DNA of 64,000 nucleotides, from assembly GCF_018314255.1 (NCBI RefSeq), contig NZ_CP073066.1:1178001-1242000 (forward strand). The letters are read 5' to 3'. A program made the position numbers and the translations under genes. Within the stretch, counting starts at the first letter, position 1. The number at the start of each line of letters is the position of its first letter. The stretch comes from Lentilactobacillus buchneri. GTDB taxonomy: Bacteria; Bacillota; Bacilli; Lactobacillales; Lactobacillaceae. Shown here piece after piece: positions 52,589 through 62,080 of this stretch. The notes under the pieces were generated by a model, which worked only from the letters and a program-made list of their open reading frames with translations, ran no database searches and was not told the origin of the DNA.

Positions 52589-52621
52589 GTTACATTTACC
52601 TGGATAAAGGTTGTTCGCGCT

Positions 52622-53074
52622 CTATTTTTCAGAAACATGTACCCGGATCTTAGCAGTCACATCAACATGCAACTTAACCGGGACGTTGGTGTAGCCGGCA
52701 ACTTTAATTGGTTCCGGTAATTCAATCTTGCGTTTATCAAGCTTGACACCATACTGTTTTTCCAGTGCTGTGGCAATTTGCTTGCTTGGGATTGAACCAA
52801 AGAGGCGGCCGTCCGTTCCAGCTTTGGCCTTTAATTCAACGACTGTCTTGTCGTCTTCAAGCTTGGCCTTTAACTGCTTGGATTCCTCCAACTCTTCTTC
52901 CTCACGCTTTTCTTCGGCCTTTTGTTGGCCCTTTAACTGGCTCATTGCCGCTTTAGTGGCTGCCTTTGCCTTCCCATTCTTAATCAGAAAGTTTTGAGCA
53001 TAGCCGTCAGGAACTTCTTTAACTTCCCCGCGCTTACCTTTACCACGGACGTCTTGCAGAAAAATAACTTTCAT
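52622..53074 (-). CDS. rplI: 50S ribosomal protein bL9
   Basis: A 150-residue ribosomal protein: N-terminal rRNA-binding domain ([31 protein letters not shown]), a long charged connecting helix and the C-terminal domain ([16 protein letters not shown]). It binds domain V of 23S rRNA near the L1 stalk. Follows gdpP by 39 bases. Confidence 0.97.
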   Translation of the reverse strand: MKVIFLQDVRGKGKRGEVKEVPDGYAQNFLIKNGKAKAATKAAMSQLKGQQKAEEKREEEELEESKQLKAKLEDDKTVVELKAKAGTDGRLFGSIPSKQIATALEKQYGVKLDKRKIELPEPIKVAGYTNVPVKLHVDVTAKIRVHVSEK

Positions 53075-53113
53075 AACAGATCACTCCTACTATCCTCAAA
53101 AATTTAAATACCT

Positions 53114-55126
53114 TTATTCATTATCATCGATATTCTTGATCGTTTCAAGCAACATTTTTTTCACATCGGCAACCGACTTGTCGGAAACCTGGGTGGCACC
53201 ACTGGATAAGTGGCCACCGCCGCCCATTTGCTCCATAATGACTTGAACGTTAACGGCACCGGTACTTCGAGCAGAAACGCCAATTTGGCCGTCGGAGCGC
53301 TTAGTGATGATGAATGATGCGTCAACCCCAGACATTGTCAGTAACGAGTCACAGGCTTGTGCCGCCGTGACCGGATCATAAACCTGGTCTTCTTCGCCAA
53401 CAATCAAAGCCATATTCTTGTGGAAGAATTCAACTTTGGAAATTAGATGGTTGCGTTGCAGGTAACTATCAATATTTTCCTTCATAAATTGCTGCATTTC
53501 ATCAGAATCGGCTCCCGCAGAACGCAAGTAACTGGCAGCATCAAAGGTTCTGGTACCGGTTCGCATTGAGAAGCGCTGAGTATCAATAAAGATCCCGGTT
53601 AGCATTGCGGTTGCTTCAATCCGGTTGATTGGTTCTTCTTCGTGCGGCTGATATTCAAACATTTCCGTGATCAGCTCACAAGTGGATGATGCGTAAGGTT
53701 CGATGTATACCAGCATTGGGTTTTCAGGGAACTCTTCACCCCGGCGATGGTGGTCAATAATGACCACTTTTGCTGACATTCGCTTGTATAAGTCTTCTGA
53801 AATGCTGATTGAAGGCTTGGAATGATCAACCATAATCAGCATGCTGCTGTCAGTTGCTTTGGCAATCGCCTCTGAAGGGGTAATGATTGAATCGGCAATT
53901 TCTGGGTACTTCTTGGTTGCTTCCAATAATCGTTGAATATCTGAGTGGACCTTCTCCTTATCAAGGACGATCCAGCATTTCTTATTATTCATTTGGGCAA
54001 TTCGTCTGATCCCCAGACAAGCACCCAAGGAGTCCATGTCCGGTCTGGTGTGGCCTTGGACAAAGACCTGATCTGAGGCACTCATCAATTCGTTCAAAGC
54101 TTGAGAAATCATCCGTGCCCGAACCCGGGTCCGCTTCTCCATTGGGTTGGTCTTGCCGCCATAGAACCGCGCGGTACCATCCAATGACTTAACAACGACC
54201 TGGTCACCGCCACGACCTAACGCTAAATCAAGGTTGCTTTGAGCTTGGTCGGCCAAATTATTCAGGTCATCTTCGCCGTAAGCAATCCCGATACTCAACG
54301 TCAGTGGGAAGTTTTGCTTGGAAGTCGTCTCTCGGACAGTGTCCAAGATATTGAACTTGTCATTCTCAATCGCCGTCAACGACTTTGAGTAGGCCAGCAG
54401 GAAGAAGTGGTCATCATCGATTTGCTTGAGATACATCCCATATTTTTGGGACCAGGTTGCCAATTCGTTGGTCACATAGTTGCTTAAATTAGAGATTTCC
54501 TGGTCAGTCATTGACTGGGTAATTTCGTCGTAGTTATCCAAGAAAATTTGACCAACGGAGATCTGCTCTTCGTTGTATCGTTCCTCCAGGTTGGCATACC
54601 GGGTAATATCCATCAAATAGACCGAGTTATATTCCTTTTGGATCAGCATGGTAAACTTATGGTCCCGCCAAGTGATCGTGTGGAATTCATCTGATTCAGC
54701 GTACTTGGTGATTAACTGCTGGAGGTCATGATCGATGTCGTCGATCTTTCGACCCAACAAATTCTCATCCTTAAAATACTTCACCATATAGGGGTTCGCC
54801 CACTCCACCTGTTCGTCGTCATTTAAGATCATGACGCCGATCGGCATTTCGAGCAGCGACTCCTGTTCCCCACGATGAATTCGGTATGATAGGTCGGTAA
54901 TATAGCGGTTGGTATCGGAACTGATTTCGTTCATCATGACGATGGTAAAAATCAAGCCGACAACACTGATCACAATGAGAATGAGGGAAGCCACGATATT
55001 ATATAAAAATGAAATAACGATGCCGTAGATCACGATTAATGAAATGAACATCATGATCCTTCTGAGGCGTCGGTTATGAACAAATGGTGGCAGTTCACCA
55101 CGGTTGTTTGTGAACCAATTTTTCAT
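53114..55126 (-). CDS. gdpP: Cyclic-di-AMP phosphodiesterase GdpP
   Basis: A 670-residue membrane enzyme that cleaves c-di-AMP. In order: two N-terminal membrane helices (about 25-70), a PAS-like domain, a degenerate GGDEF domain, then DHH (DMDSLGACLG, VIIDHHRRGEEFP) and DHHA1 (GGGGHLSSGATQ) domains. Upstream of rplI, the standard order in Firmicutes. Confidence 0.95.
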   Translation of the reverse strand: MKNWFTNNRGELPPFVHNRRLRRIMMFISLIVIYGIVISFLYNIVASLILIVISVVGLIFTIVMMNEISSDTNRYITDLSYRIHRGEQESLLEMPIGVMILNDDEQVEWANPYMVKYFKDENLLGRKIDDIDHDLQQLITKYAESDEFHTITWRDHKFTMLIQKEYNSVYLMDITRYANLEERYNEEQISVGQIFLDNYDEITQSMTDQEISNLSNYVTNELATWSQKYGMYLKQIDDDHFFLLAYSKSLTAIENDKFNILDTVRETTSKQNFPLTLSIGIAYGEDDLNNLADQAQSNLDLALGRGGDQVVVKSLDGTARFYGGKTNPMEKRTRVRARMISQALNELMSASDQVFVQGHTRPDMDSLGACLGIRRIAQMNNKKCWIVLDKEKVHSDIQRLLEATKKYPEIADSIITPSEAIAKATDSSMLIMVDHSKPSISISEDLYKRMSAKVVIIDHHRRGEEFPENPMLVYIEPYASSTCELITEMFEYQPHEEEPINRIEATAMLTGIFIDTQRFSMRTGTRTFDAASYLRSAGADSDEMQQFMKENIDSYLQRNHLISKVEFFHKNMALIVGEEDQVYDPVTAAQACDSLLTMSGVDASFIITKRSDGQIGVSARSTGAVNVQVIMEQMGGGGHLSSGATQVSDKSVADVKKMLLETIKNIDDNE

Positions 55127-55224
55127 GTTAATTCCTCTTCATAATAGCTTAATGCTCTTATTTTACCATAAATCGGCCTGCTTTATTATTTCTGGTGGGT
55201 TCTCATCTCAATGATGAAGCAAAG

Positions 55225-55256
55225 AAAAATTCCCAGCATCACTGTCGGGAATTTTT
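55225..55256 (-). terminator. Rho-independent terminator
   Basis: AAAAATTCCC pairs with GGGAATTTTT. It ends the amino-acid permease gene. Confidence 0.85.
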
Positions 55257-55321
55257 CAGAGTCATTATATGATATTTATTGGAAGAGACATGCAAATTCA
55301 TTTCATTGAATTGTTAGACAA

Positions 55322-56713
55322 TTACTGGTCGGTGTCTGGAACCAATCGTCTTTGATGGATATAAGTTGCGGCACCGAAAACAACCGTCCAGACAATTGCA
55401 CCAACAGCACCAATAATGTCTTCTGGAACAAAGAACAGTGAACCAAAGATAACCACAAAAAATGCGATTGTCAGCGGACTCATGATCTTGTATGCCGGCA
55501 TCAAGAAGCCATTTGGCAGGAAGTCAGCTGATTGACGGTACTTTCTGTGAGCCAGCATTGCCAAGGTGTACACAATGATGTACATATCACTGGAAATTCC
55601 AGTTACGATGGTAAATACGGATGCCAAACTGTTAGTCAAACTGATCAGTGGCGTAATCAAGACCAGTGCTGCCGAGAAGATAATTGCCCGGGCAGGAACA
55701 CCATTGTTGGAAATTTTAGCAAACGTTTTTCGCATCCAGCTGTCTTCCGGAACTTCTGTTGCCAACTGATAGAAATGTCGGCCGGCTGAGAAGATACAAC
55801 TGTTTAAGGATGATGCGGCGGAAGTTAAAACAACAAAGTTAATCACGGCGGCCGCTGCTGGTAATCCGGCGAGTTTCAATACTTGAACAAAGGGACTGCT
55901 GTCAGGGGTAATGGATGACCATGGGATGATCCCCATAATCACAGTCAAGGCCCCAATATAGAAGATTAAGATCCGAATCAAAGTTTCATTAACGGCCTTT
56001 TTGATAACCGTTTGCGGATTTTTGGCTTCACCAATTGTGATACTAACGAATTCAATTCCCATGAATGCGAAGAAGACCATTGGGAACGCAGCGATAAAAC
56101 TCACACCGCCATGGGGGAACAGTTGAAAATTGTGGAAAATATTGCCAATTGTGGCATGGCCAAGTGGCGTCACCGAATGGCTGAACATCATAAAGATTCC
56201 AGTAAAGATTAATGCCAGAATGGCAACGATTTTGATCATTGCAAACCAGAATTCAGCTTCTCCAAACAACCGTGCAGCAATTAAATTAATTCCAGCTAAA
56301 ACTCCCAAGAAAATAACTTCAATAATCCAAGCCGGAACCTGGGGGAACCAGAATTTAACATACGTTGCTGTGGCACTAATTTCACCCATACAAACGAATA
56401 CCAACCCAATCCAGTATGTCCAGCCGGTAAAATGACCAACTGTTGGACCCAGATAACGGGAAATAAATGAAACGAATGTATGTTGCGACGGATCGGAATA
56501 GAACATTTCACCAATTCCACGCATCATGAAAAAGAAAAACAGGCCAAGTACCAAATAGATCAGCATGACTGAGGGACCCGTCTTACTGATGGTGCTCCCA
56601 GAGCCCAGGAACAACCCGGTACCAATCGTTCCACCAATCGCGATCATCTGAACGTGACGATTACTTAACGCACGCATGGTTCCATCTTGGTTCTCTTGAA
56701 TTTTTGACTTCAT
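55322..56713 (-). CDS. APC-family amino acid permease
   Basis: A 463-residue, 12-helix proton-coupled amino acid transporter. The first helix has the family signature IAIGGTIGTGLFLGSG; the consensus GEMFYSDPSQHTFVSFISRYLGP follows. The substrate is not readable; the AAT subgroup includes basic, aromatic and GABA carriers. TTAGGAGG precedes ATG 56713; a 28-codon upstream extension has no ribosome site. It is back to back with the T-box leader. Confidence 0.88.
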   Translation of the reverse strand: MKSKIQENQDGTMRALSNRHVQMIAIGGTIGTGLFLGSGSTISKTGPSVMLIYLVLGLFFFFMMRGIGEMFYSDPSQHTFVSFISRYLGPTVGHFTGWTYWIGLVFVCMGEISATATYVKFWFPQVPAWIIEVIFLGVLAGINLIAARLFGEAEFWFAMIKIVAILALIFTGIFMMFSHSVTPLGHATIGNIFHNFQLFPHGGVSFIAAFPMVFFAFMGIEFVSITIGEAKNPQTVIKKAVNETLIRILIFYIGALTVIMGIIPWSSITPDSSPFVQVLKLAGLPAAAAVINFVVLTSAASSLNSCIFSAGRHFYQLATEVPEDSWMRKTFAKISNNGVPARAIIFSAALVLITPLISLTNSLASVFTIVTGISSDMYIIVYTLAMLAHRKYRQSADFLPNGFLMPAYKIMSPLTIAFFVVIFGSLFFVPEDIIGAVGAIVWTVVFGAATYIHQRRLVPDTDQ

Positions 56714-56963
56714 AGGCATCCTCCTAAATAAGAGCAACATAAGAATTAGATTAAAAAGTTCTAATGAGAATGCATTTATATTATCACAAATGGGCATTTG
56801 ATGTTAGGTTTGGTTACATTTTGTTATTTAAAAAGGTGAAAATAAGAATTTTTTCGATAATCTTAGGCGAATGGGGAAGAATTGCTAAGATTATTTAACG
56901 ACAATGTGCATTTGGGGGATTATGAGCTTCGTCATTCCCAGCAATCGATCATGGAAACATTTC

Positions 56964-56992
56964 TTGCAATTCCTCTCATCAAGTTTTATACT
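56964..56992 (+). promoter_or_regulatory. Promoter of the T-box leader
   Basis: TTGCAA (56964-56969), 17 bases, TATACT (56987-56992). Confidence 0.75.
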
Positions 56993-56999
56993 CTCTTTA

Positions 57000-57228
57000 A
57001 TAATTAAAGTCGAATTACATGAAGTAGTGCCTTATCTGGGTGTCAGGAAGTTGGTGGTTGCTGCGAACCAATCAGGGTAAGGTGGCGAAATACCGTAATA
57101 TCACGACAATGGTCAATAACTAGAATCCATTATCTTCTAGTGAGCGGTGTATTTTTGATACACAAGTTGGGTGGTACCACGGTTAAAATCGTCCCTATTG
57201 CATTTATTTGCAGTAGGGACGATTTTTT
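57000..57228 (+). promoter_or_regulatory. T-box riboswitch with terminator
   Basis: The antiterminator core TGGGTGGTACCACGG (57168-57182) is a clear T-box. The terminator is AAAATCGTCCCTA (57185-57197) with TAGGGACGATTTT (57214-57226) and a T-run. Stem I pairs GTGCCTTATCTG with the region 57073-57086, giving a specifier loop with AGTA on the 5' side and GAAATACC on the 3' side. The codon is read as TAC (57091-57093, Tyr), less likely ATA (57090-57092). Uncharged tRNA would allow readthrough into the NhaC-type gene. Tyr T-boxes upstream of NhaC-family genes are known from comparative genomics. Confidence 0.88.
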
Positions 57229-57250
57229 ATTGACTTAAGGGGGATTTTCT

Positions 57251-57310
57251 ATGAGAAGAGCAACGAATGGCGGTTTACCACGATATTTGAGTCAACTGAA
57301 TTTAAAGTAG
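57251..57310 (+). CDS. 19-residue ORF between T-box and transporter
   Basis: ATG 57251 follows AAGGGGG at ideal distance and opens MRRATNGGLPRYLSQLNLK, ending TAG. The main gene starts 33 bases later with its own weaker AGAGG site. It may be a small peptide, a leader ORF coupling translation, or chance. No family is recognised. Confidence 0.4.
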   Translation: MRRATNGGLPRYLSQLNLK

Positions 57311-57343
57311 CCAAAAATTTGAAAATAAAAAGAGGTTGGCAAT

Positions 57344-58759
57344 ATGAGAAATAGTAGAGTGAGTTTGCGTGAAGCGATTTTAGTATTAGTTGTTGCATTA
57401 GCCATTATGGGAACCGGGGTAATCGGTTTGGGATTGTCTCCACAAGTTCCAGTATTATTAGCAATTACCGTCACAATCTTTTGGGCAAAAGTGACTGGGT
57501 TTAGTTGGGATGAGATCAATGCCGGGATTAAGGATGGGATTGATAAAGGCATCATCCCCATTGTCATCTTTATCTTAATCGGTGCGATGATCAGTACCTG
57601 GATCGCCGCTGGAACAATTCCAACGTTGATGGTCATCGGCTTCAAAGCCATCAGTGCCCAATGGTTCTTACCAACCGTCTTTCTGGTCTGTTCACTGGTT
57701 GGTGCCGCCGTTGGTAGTTGTTTCACGGTTGTCTCAACTGTCGGGATTGCTTTCTTCGGCATCGGTGTCACCATGAACTTCAATCCGGCCCTGGTCGCTG
57801 GTGCGATTATTTCCGGCGGGGTCTTCGGTGATAAATGTTCACCACTTTCCGAAACCAACAACTTGGCAGCAGCCGTGGTCGACACCGACTTATTTGATCA
57901 CATGAAAACCATCCTTTGGTCGACGATTCCAGCTGCCACGATTTCCACCATTGCCTTTGCTCTTCTTGGAATGGGTCACAACCATGCCGATATGAACAAG
58001 ATCAATACAACGGTTGCCGCATTGAACAACGATTTTCACATTTCAATTGTCGCCTTGATTCCGATCATCTTGGTGTTTGTCTGCGCCGGCTTTAAAATGG
58101 CAGCTATTCCAACCATGCTACTGAACATCTTTGTTTCAGCGGGGATGATGTTTGTCAACAACCCTGGATTAAACGTCACCAAAGCCAGCACGATCATCAC
58201 CAATGGCTTTATCGCAAAGACTTCTAACAGTGAGGTCAACTTATTACTTTCACGGGGCGGCATCGTCAGCATGATGCCGACAGTTGCCCTAATTGTTCTG
58301 ACATTATCGCTTGGTGGTCTATTAGTCCATTTTGGCCTTATCAGCGCGATTATGTCACCACTGGCTACCAGATTGAATAATCCGGCCAAACTAGTTACAG
58401 CGGCACTGGGAGCCTGCATTGGGGTGAATATCTTCGTTGGTGAACAATTTCTTTCGATTATCTTACCTGGACGAGCCTTCAAAAAGACGTTCAATAACGG
58501 TGGCCTGGCCAGCCGAGCCCTTGGGCGGGTTCTTGAAGATGGCGGTACCGTTTTAAACTACTTGGTTCCATGGGGCGTTGGCGGCGTCTTCATTGCCAAC
58601 ACATTGAGTGTCCCAACTATCCAATACCTGCCATTTGTATTCTTCAGTCTGCTTTGCCCAGTCTTCTCACTATTGAGTGGATTCACCGGGGTCGGTTTAA
58701 AGAAATTAGGACCTGATCAACAAGTTGACAACGCCAAGCCCGTTACTAACGAAAACTAA
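57344..58759 (+). CDS. NhaC-family transporter, T-box controlled (likely tyrosine)
   Basis: A 471-residue membrane protein of the NhaC Na+/H+ antiporter family with about 11-12 helices; GGVFGDKCSPLSETNNLAA is the conserved family motif. Control by a T-box with probable Tyr specifier suggests amino acid uptake, coupled to sodium or protons, rather than pH homeostasis. AGAGG is eight bases before the ATG. Confidence 0.82.
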   Translation: MRNSRVSLREAILVLVVALAIMGTGVIGLGLSPQVPVLLAITVTIFWAKVTGFSWDEINAGIKDGIDKGIIPIVIFILIGAMISTWIAAGTIPTLMVIGFKAISAQWFLPTVFLVCSLVGAAVGSCFTVVSTVGIAFFGIGVTMNFNPALVAGAIISGGVFGDKCSPLSETNNLAAAVVDTDLFDHMKTILWSTIPAATISTIAFALLGMGHNHADMNKINTTVAALNNDFHISIVALIPIILVFVCAGFKMAAIPTMLLNIFVSAGMMFVNNPGLNVTKASTIITNGFIAKTSNSEVNLLLSRGGIVSMMPTVALIVLTLSLGGLLVHFGLISAIMSPLATRLNNPAKLVTAALGACIGVNIFVGEQFLSIILPGRAFKKTFNNGGLASRALGRVLEDGGTVLNYLVPWGVGGVFIANTLSVPTIQYLPFVFFSLLCPVFSLLSGFTGVGLKKLGPDQQVDNAKPVTNEN

Positions 58760-58770
58760 TTGATGTCGAT

Positions 58771-58806
58771 ACAAGCCTTCCTGGTTCAGTTTCTGGGAAG
58801 GCTTGT
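58771..58806 (+). terminator. Rho-independent terminator
   Basis: ACAAGCCTTCC pairs with GGAAGGCTTGT. Confidence 0.75.
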
Positions 58807-58823
58807 CTTATGAGCAAATAAAA

Positions 58824-58847
58824 AAGCCATCCCCGAAAGGATGACTT
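58824..58847 (-). terminator. Terminator of rpsF-ssb-rpsR
   Basis: AAGCCATCC pairs with GGATGACTT, with a T6 run on the minus strand. Confidence 0.85.
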
Positions 58848-58860
58848 CGATAAATCATTA

Positions 58861-59100
58861 TTAGTCGGCCGCAACGAAAGGCATCAAGCCCATGATACGT
58901 GCACGTTTAATAGCAATTGTTAAAGCACGTTGGTTCTTTGCGCTGGTTCCAGTAACACGACGTGGAAGAATCTTTCCACGTTCTGAAACAAATCGCTTCA
59001 ATAAATCGATATCTTTGTAGTCGATGTATTCAATGTGATTTGCAGCAATAAAATCAACTTTACGACGACGACGACCGCCGCCACGTCTTTGATATGCCAT
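58861..59100 (-). CDS. rpsR: 30S ribosomal protein bS18
   Basis: A 79-residue protein with the basic start [13 protein letters not shown] and family core [51 protein letters not shown]. It binds bS6 on the 30S platform. Last gene of the rpsF operon. Confidence 0.97.
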   Translation of the reverse strand: MAYQRRGGGRRRRKVDFIAANHIEYIDYKDIDLLKRFVSERGKILPRRVTGTSAKNQRALTIAIKRARIMGLMPFVAAD

Positions 59101-59136
59101 AGTTTTTCCTCCTCGAAAATTTACTTTACCAATTCA

Positions 59137-59703
59137 TTAGAATGGTAAATCATCATCGGAAATGTCAATCGAGTCCCCAGAGTTAGCGAACGGATCATTG
59201 GGATTATTGTTCCCGTTATTACCGTTATTTCCACCATTGTTAGTCGGATTATTCCCGCCGTTATTGTTGGAATTGCCACTATTTCCGGTACCGGCATTTG
59301 AATGATTATCAAATGGATTGGCATTACCGTTATTTTGTTGAGGAGCATTGCCATTTTGCTGACCATTTGAGTTGTTCCTTGCAGAACGGGGCTCAAGCAG
59401 CGCAAAATTCTCTACTACAACTTCGGTCACATAAACACGTTGTCCCTGTGCGTTTTCGTAATTTCTGGTCTGAATACGGCCATCAATTCCAACAAGCGAC
59501 CCCTTATGAACGAAGTTGGCAAAGTTTTCAGCGGATTTACGCCAGATTACGCAGTTAATGAAATCAGCCTCTCGTTCCCCCTGTTGATTGGTAAATTGCC
59601 GATCAACGGCAAGTGAGAACGAACCGACAGCGGTTCCGCTTTGAGTGTATCGTAAATCAACATCGCGGGTTAGGCGACCCGTAAGAACTGCACGATTAAG
59701 CAT
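59137..59703 (-). CDS. ssb: Single-stranded DNA-binding protein
   Basis: A 188-residue protein: N-terminal OB fold ([27 protein letters not shown]) of about 105 residues, a long Asn/Gly-rich linker (about 112-175), and the conserved acidic tip DDDLPF that recruits repair and replication proteins. The linker is nearly pure Asn/Gly in places. Middle gene of the operon. Confidence 0.96.
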   Translation of the reverse strand: MLNRAVLTGRLTRDVDLRYTQSGTAVGSFSLAVDRQFTNQQGEREADFINCVIWRKSAENFANFVHKGSLVGIDGRIQTRNYENAQGQRVYVTEVVVENFALLEPRSARNNSNGQQNGNAPQQNNGNANPFDNHSNAGTGNSGNSNNNGGNNPTNNGGNNGNNGNNNPNDPFANSGDSIDISDDDLPF

Positions 59704-59737
59704 GCTGAATTTGCTCCTCTCATATTAGAATCAATTA

Positions 59738-60034
59738 TTAGTCGTCACGAACAACGATCATATGACGTAAGATATCGCCATTGATTTTTGAAAGACGATC
59801 AAATTCGTTAAGTGATGCGTCTGAATCAGTTGTTAAAGTTACAACGTGATAGGTTCCTTCGTTGAAGCCACCGATTTCGTAAGCAAAACGACGCTTTGAC
59901 CAGTCTTTTGAACTTAGTACCTTAGCACCATTGTCAGTCAAGATCTTGTCGAATCGTTCGATCAATGCAGATTTTGCAGATTCTTCAATATCAGGACGGA
60001 TGATGTAAGTAATTTCGTATTTCTTTTCTTCCAT
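59738..60034 (-). CDS. rpsF: 30S ribosomal protein bS6
   Basis: A 98-residue protein with the family pattern [38 protein letters not shown] and [18 protein letters not shown] precedes ATG 60034. First gene of rpsF-ssb-rpsR. Confidence 0.97.
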   Translation of the reverse strand: MEEKKYEITYIIRPDIEESAKSALIERFDKILTDNGAKVLSSKDWSKRRFAYEIGGFNEGTYHVVTLTTDSDASLNEFDRLSKINGDILRHMIVVRDD

Positions 60035-60118
60035 GATTTGCACCTCCTTATGGACTTATGGCCCTCTTCCCGAGAGCAAGGAGAGTTTCTGTTTTTACCC
60101 AGATACTCACAATATAAA

Positions 60119-60147
60119 ATAATACCACGTGTGGACCTAAATATCAA
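60119..60147 (-). promoter_or_regulatory. Promoter of rpsF-ssb-rpsR
   Basis: On the minus strand TTGATA (60147-60142), 17 bases, TATTAT (60124-60119). The roughly 75-base leader contains a small CTCT-AGAG hairpin and could carry the S6:S18 autoregulatory site, which is not certain. Confidence 0.7.
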
Positions 60148-60435
60148 TTGCCTAATTGTGATTCACGATACACTTATTATATACGATAGAAACCACCTGG
60201 ATTATTCTTTTGGAGAAAATAATTCACGATCAGGAATTAAATAATTCCTTAATAATTAGGAACCCCTTGCTACACTTGGGTTCCCCCAGTAAATCACCTA
60301 CGGCAGTCAAGCAGATACTTGACTCTTTTGATTTTGGAAGTAAACTAGTATCAATTCCAAATTCAATTTGGAGTTTGGAAACGCTTTTTCGCACGTGTCC
60401 CATGATTTAACAAAAATAAAGAAACGAGGAATTCA
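60148..60435. other. Intergenic region with small hairpins
   Basis: About 290 bases. Hairpins GGAACCC/GGGTTCC (60259-60284) and AGTCAAG/CTTGACT just after it are seen. No gene is recognised; the promoter of the small membrane-protein gene is expected here. Confidence 0.4.
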
Positions 60436-60627
60436 ATGACACTTTTACTATTAATCATCGTTGGGGTTTCAGCATTTTACTACTTCAGAAGTTCTCAAAC
60501 AAATACCCGCTCGAGTCGATATCAAAACGGCCAGGATCCTCATGCATACGCTTATGCACGTAGCGAGCACCCAGAAATTCTGGATAAAGGCCAAACAACC
60601 GGCCGACCACGTAAAAATATTAATTAA
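60436..60627 (+). CDS. Small membrane protein, unknown function
   Basis: A 63-residue protein with one N-terminal helix (about 2-17, LLLLIIVGVSAFYYF) and a polar Arg/Asn/Gln-rich tail. CGAGGA lies before the ATG and a clear terminator follows, supporting a real gene. The family is not recognised. Confidence 0.6.
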   Translation: MTLLLLIIVGVSAFYYFRSSQTNTRSSRYQNGQDPHAYAYARSEHPEILDKGQTTGRPRKNIN

Positions 60628-60643
60628 CCTAAAATCTGATTCA

Positions 60644-60679
60644 AAAACAGCGTCCCTCAATAATGAGGAACGCTGTTTT
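60644..60679 (+). terminator. Rho-independent terminator
   Basis: AAAACAGCG and CGCTGTTTT, with CTCA/TGAG inside, then a T-rich tail. Confidence 0.85.
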
Positions 60680-60739
60680 ATTACATATTTTTGGGGAAAA
60701 GAACACGGGGAATGTTCTAATACTGTGCAGCACTCATGG

Positions 60740-60808
60740 GTATCCTCTAATATTATTTCCCATCATGAGAACAGAAGCAAATGCCTAAAAATTTCTGTTA
60801 GAGGATAC
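60740..60808. repeat. Inverted repeat, 11 bp
   Basis: GTATCCTCTAA (60740-60750) and TTAGAGGATAC (60798-60808) are exact reverse complements, 47 bases apart, just downstream of the lactate oxidase gene. It lacks a T-run, so it is not a typical terminator. Confidence 0.6.
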
Positions 60809-60832
60809 GGATGATAGGACGTTGCACACAAA

Positions 60833-61942
60833 TTAATAGTTGATACTTAGAAGATGGGTCTTCTTAACATCGGCAATGGTCTTGGTTCCGGCCAATTGCA
60901 TCGTTGTCTTCAATTCATCACCGAGATGTTCAAAGACTGCTTGAACACCTTCAGCGCCACCTAAAGCCAAACCATAGATAACCGGTCGACCCATGGCTAC
61001 CAAGTCTGCACCTGAAGCAAGTGCCTTGAATGCATCAGATCCACGGCGAACACCGGAATCAAAGATGATCGGAACACGGCCATTAACAGCTTTGGCAACA
61101 TCTTCCAAAACATCGAATGATGCTGGTCCACCGTTTAATTGACGGCCACCATGGTTGGATACGTAAACACCGGCAGCCCCGGCACCGATTGCGTAAAGGG
61201 CATCTTCTGGTGATTCAATTCCTTTAACAATCACTGGCAAATCAGTGTAGTCAGCGATCTTCTTAACGTCGTCGGGCCCAATCTTTTGAGCAGCCGCAGC
61301 ATAAATTTCAGCAATTCCCTTGCCTTTACCGTCGCCTTCACTAAATTTAGTCAAGTTTGCCATTGGAATTGGGAATTGGAAGTTATTCTTGATGTCGTCT
61401 TCACGATAACCATCAACGGTGGCATCAACAGTCAAGATAATGCCTTTGACGCCAGCCTTTTTAGCTTCGTCAAGCAACGAGTAGTTGAAGTCCCAATCTT
61501 TACTCATATAAAGTTGGAAGAATTGGGGTGCACCGTTCCCAGCTGCAGCAGTATCTGAGATGGACACTGACGAGTAAGTACTTTGGGCCATCAAACCACC
61601 AACGGCAGCGACACCTTTTGCAGTATCCTTTTCACCTTGTGAGTGGGCCAATCCCTGAGCGGCAGTTGGTGCCATCATAATTGGCGTTTTTAGCGGAATT
61701 CCAAAGACGTTAGTGTCGAGTGATGGATTTTCAATATTACTCAACGCACGCGGAACGATTTGCTTGTGGGTAAATGCTTTACGGTTGGCTTTTAAAGTCC
61801 AGTTGTTTTCTGAACCACCGACGATGTATCCAAAACCGCCAGTTGGAATGATTTGCTTAGCTCGTTCTTCCGACTCTTCCAAGTTTAAAATATTAATTTT
61901 TTCTTCGTTATCGTTTTGTTTGTAACCATTAACAACAGTCAT
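60833..61942 (-). CDS. lox: L-lactate oxidase (FMN-dependent 2-hydroxyacid oxidase)
   Basis: A 369-residue TIM-barrel flavoprotein. GGFGYIVGG near the N-terminus holds the active-site Tyr; PIMMAPTAAQGLAHSQGE, LPVIVKGIESPEDALYA, the catalytic base His in SNHGGRQL, and FDSGVRRGSDAFKALASGADLVAMGRP follow. It aligns well with Aerococcus lactate oxidase, which turns lactate and oxygen into pyruvate and H2O2. GGAGG precedes ATG 61942; the longer reading has no site. Confidence 0.85.
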   Translation of the reverse strand: MTVVNGYKQNDNEEKINILNLEESEERAKQIIPTGGFGYIVGGSENNWTLKANRKAFTHKQIVPRALSNIENPSLDTNVFGIPLKTPIMMAPTAAQGLAHSQGEKDTAKGVAAVGGLMAQSTYSSVSISDTAAAGNGAPQFFQLYMSKDWDFNYSLLDEAKKAGVKGIILTVDATVDGYREDDIKNNFQFPIPMANLTKFSEGDGKGKGIAEIYAAAAQKIGPDDVKKIADYTDLPVIVKGIESPEDALYAIGAGAAGVYVSNHGGRQLNGGPASFDVLEDVAKAVNGRVPIIFDSGVRRGSDAFKALASGADLVAMGRPVIYGLALGGAEGVQAVFEHLGDELKTTMQLAGTKTIADVKKTHLLSINY

Positions 61943-62063
61943 GAATAAATTACCTCCAGGTAGTCGTATTTTAATTCTTACAAAAAGCATATCACTTACG
62001 AAAAGTAAGTCAAAGAATTAGCTCGACTTTTTTATCCCATTTTCTTAGGAGAATTCATGCTTA

Positions 62064-62079
62064 TGTTTCACGTGAAACA
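62064..62079. other. parS: parS site (ParB/Spo0J binding)
   Basis: TGTTTCACGTGAAACA is a perfect 16-base palindrome and a full match to the bacterial parS consensus. It lies between the gyrA terminator and lox, near the expected origin, where parS sites load ParB for chromosome segregation and SMC recruitment. Confidence 0.93.
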
Positions 62080-62080
62080 A

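Noticed and set aside
57292..57885. Open frame of 197 codons opposite the NhaC-type gene
   Set aside because: Antisense shadow of a membrane protein; the Thr/Pro/Ile-rich composition is what antisense of hydrophobic helices gives.
60123..60135. CACGTG-containing palindrome as a second parS
   Set aside because: Flanking bases do not match the TGTTTC/GAAACA arms; it is in the rpsF promoter spacer.
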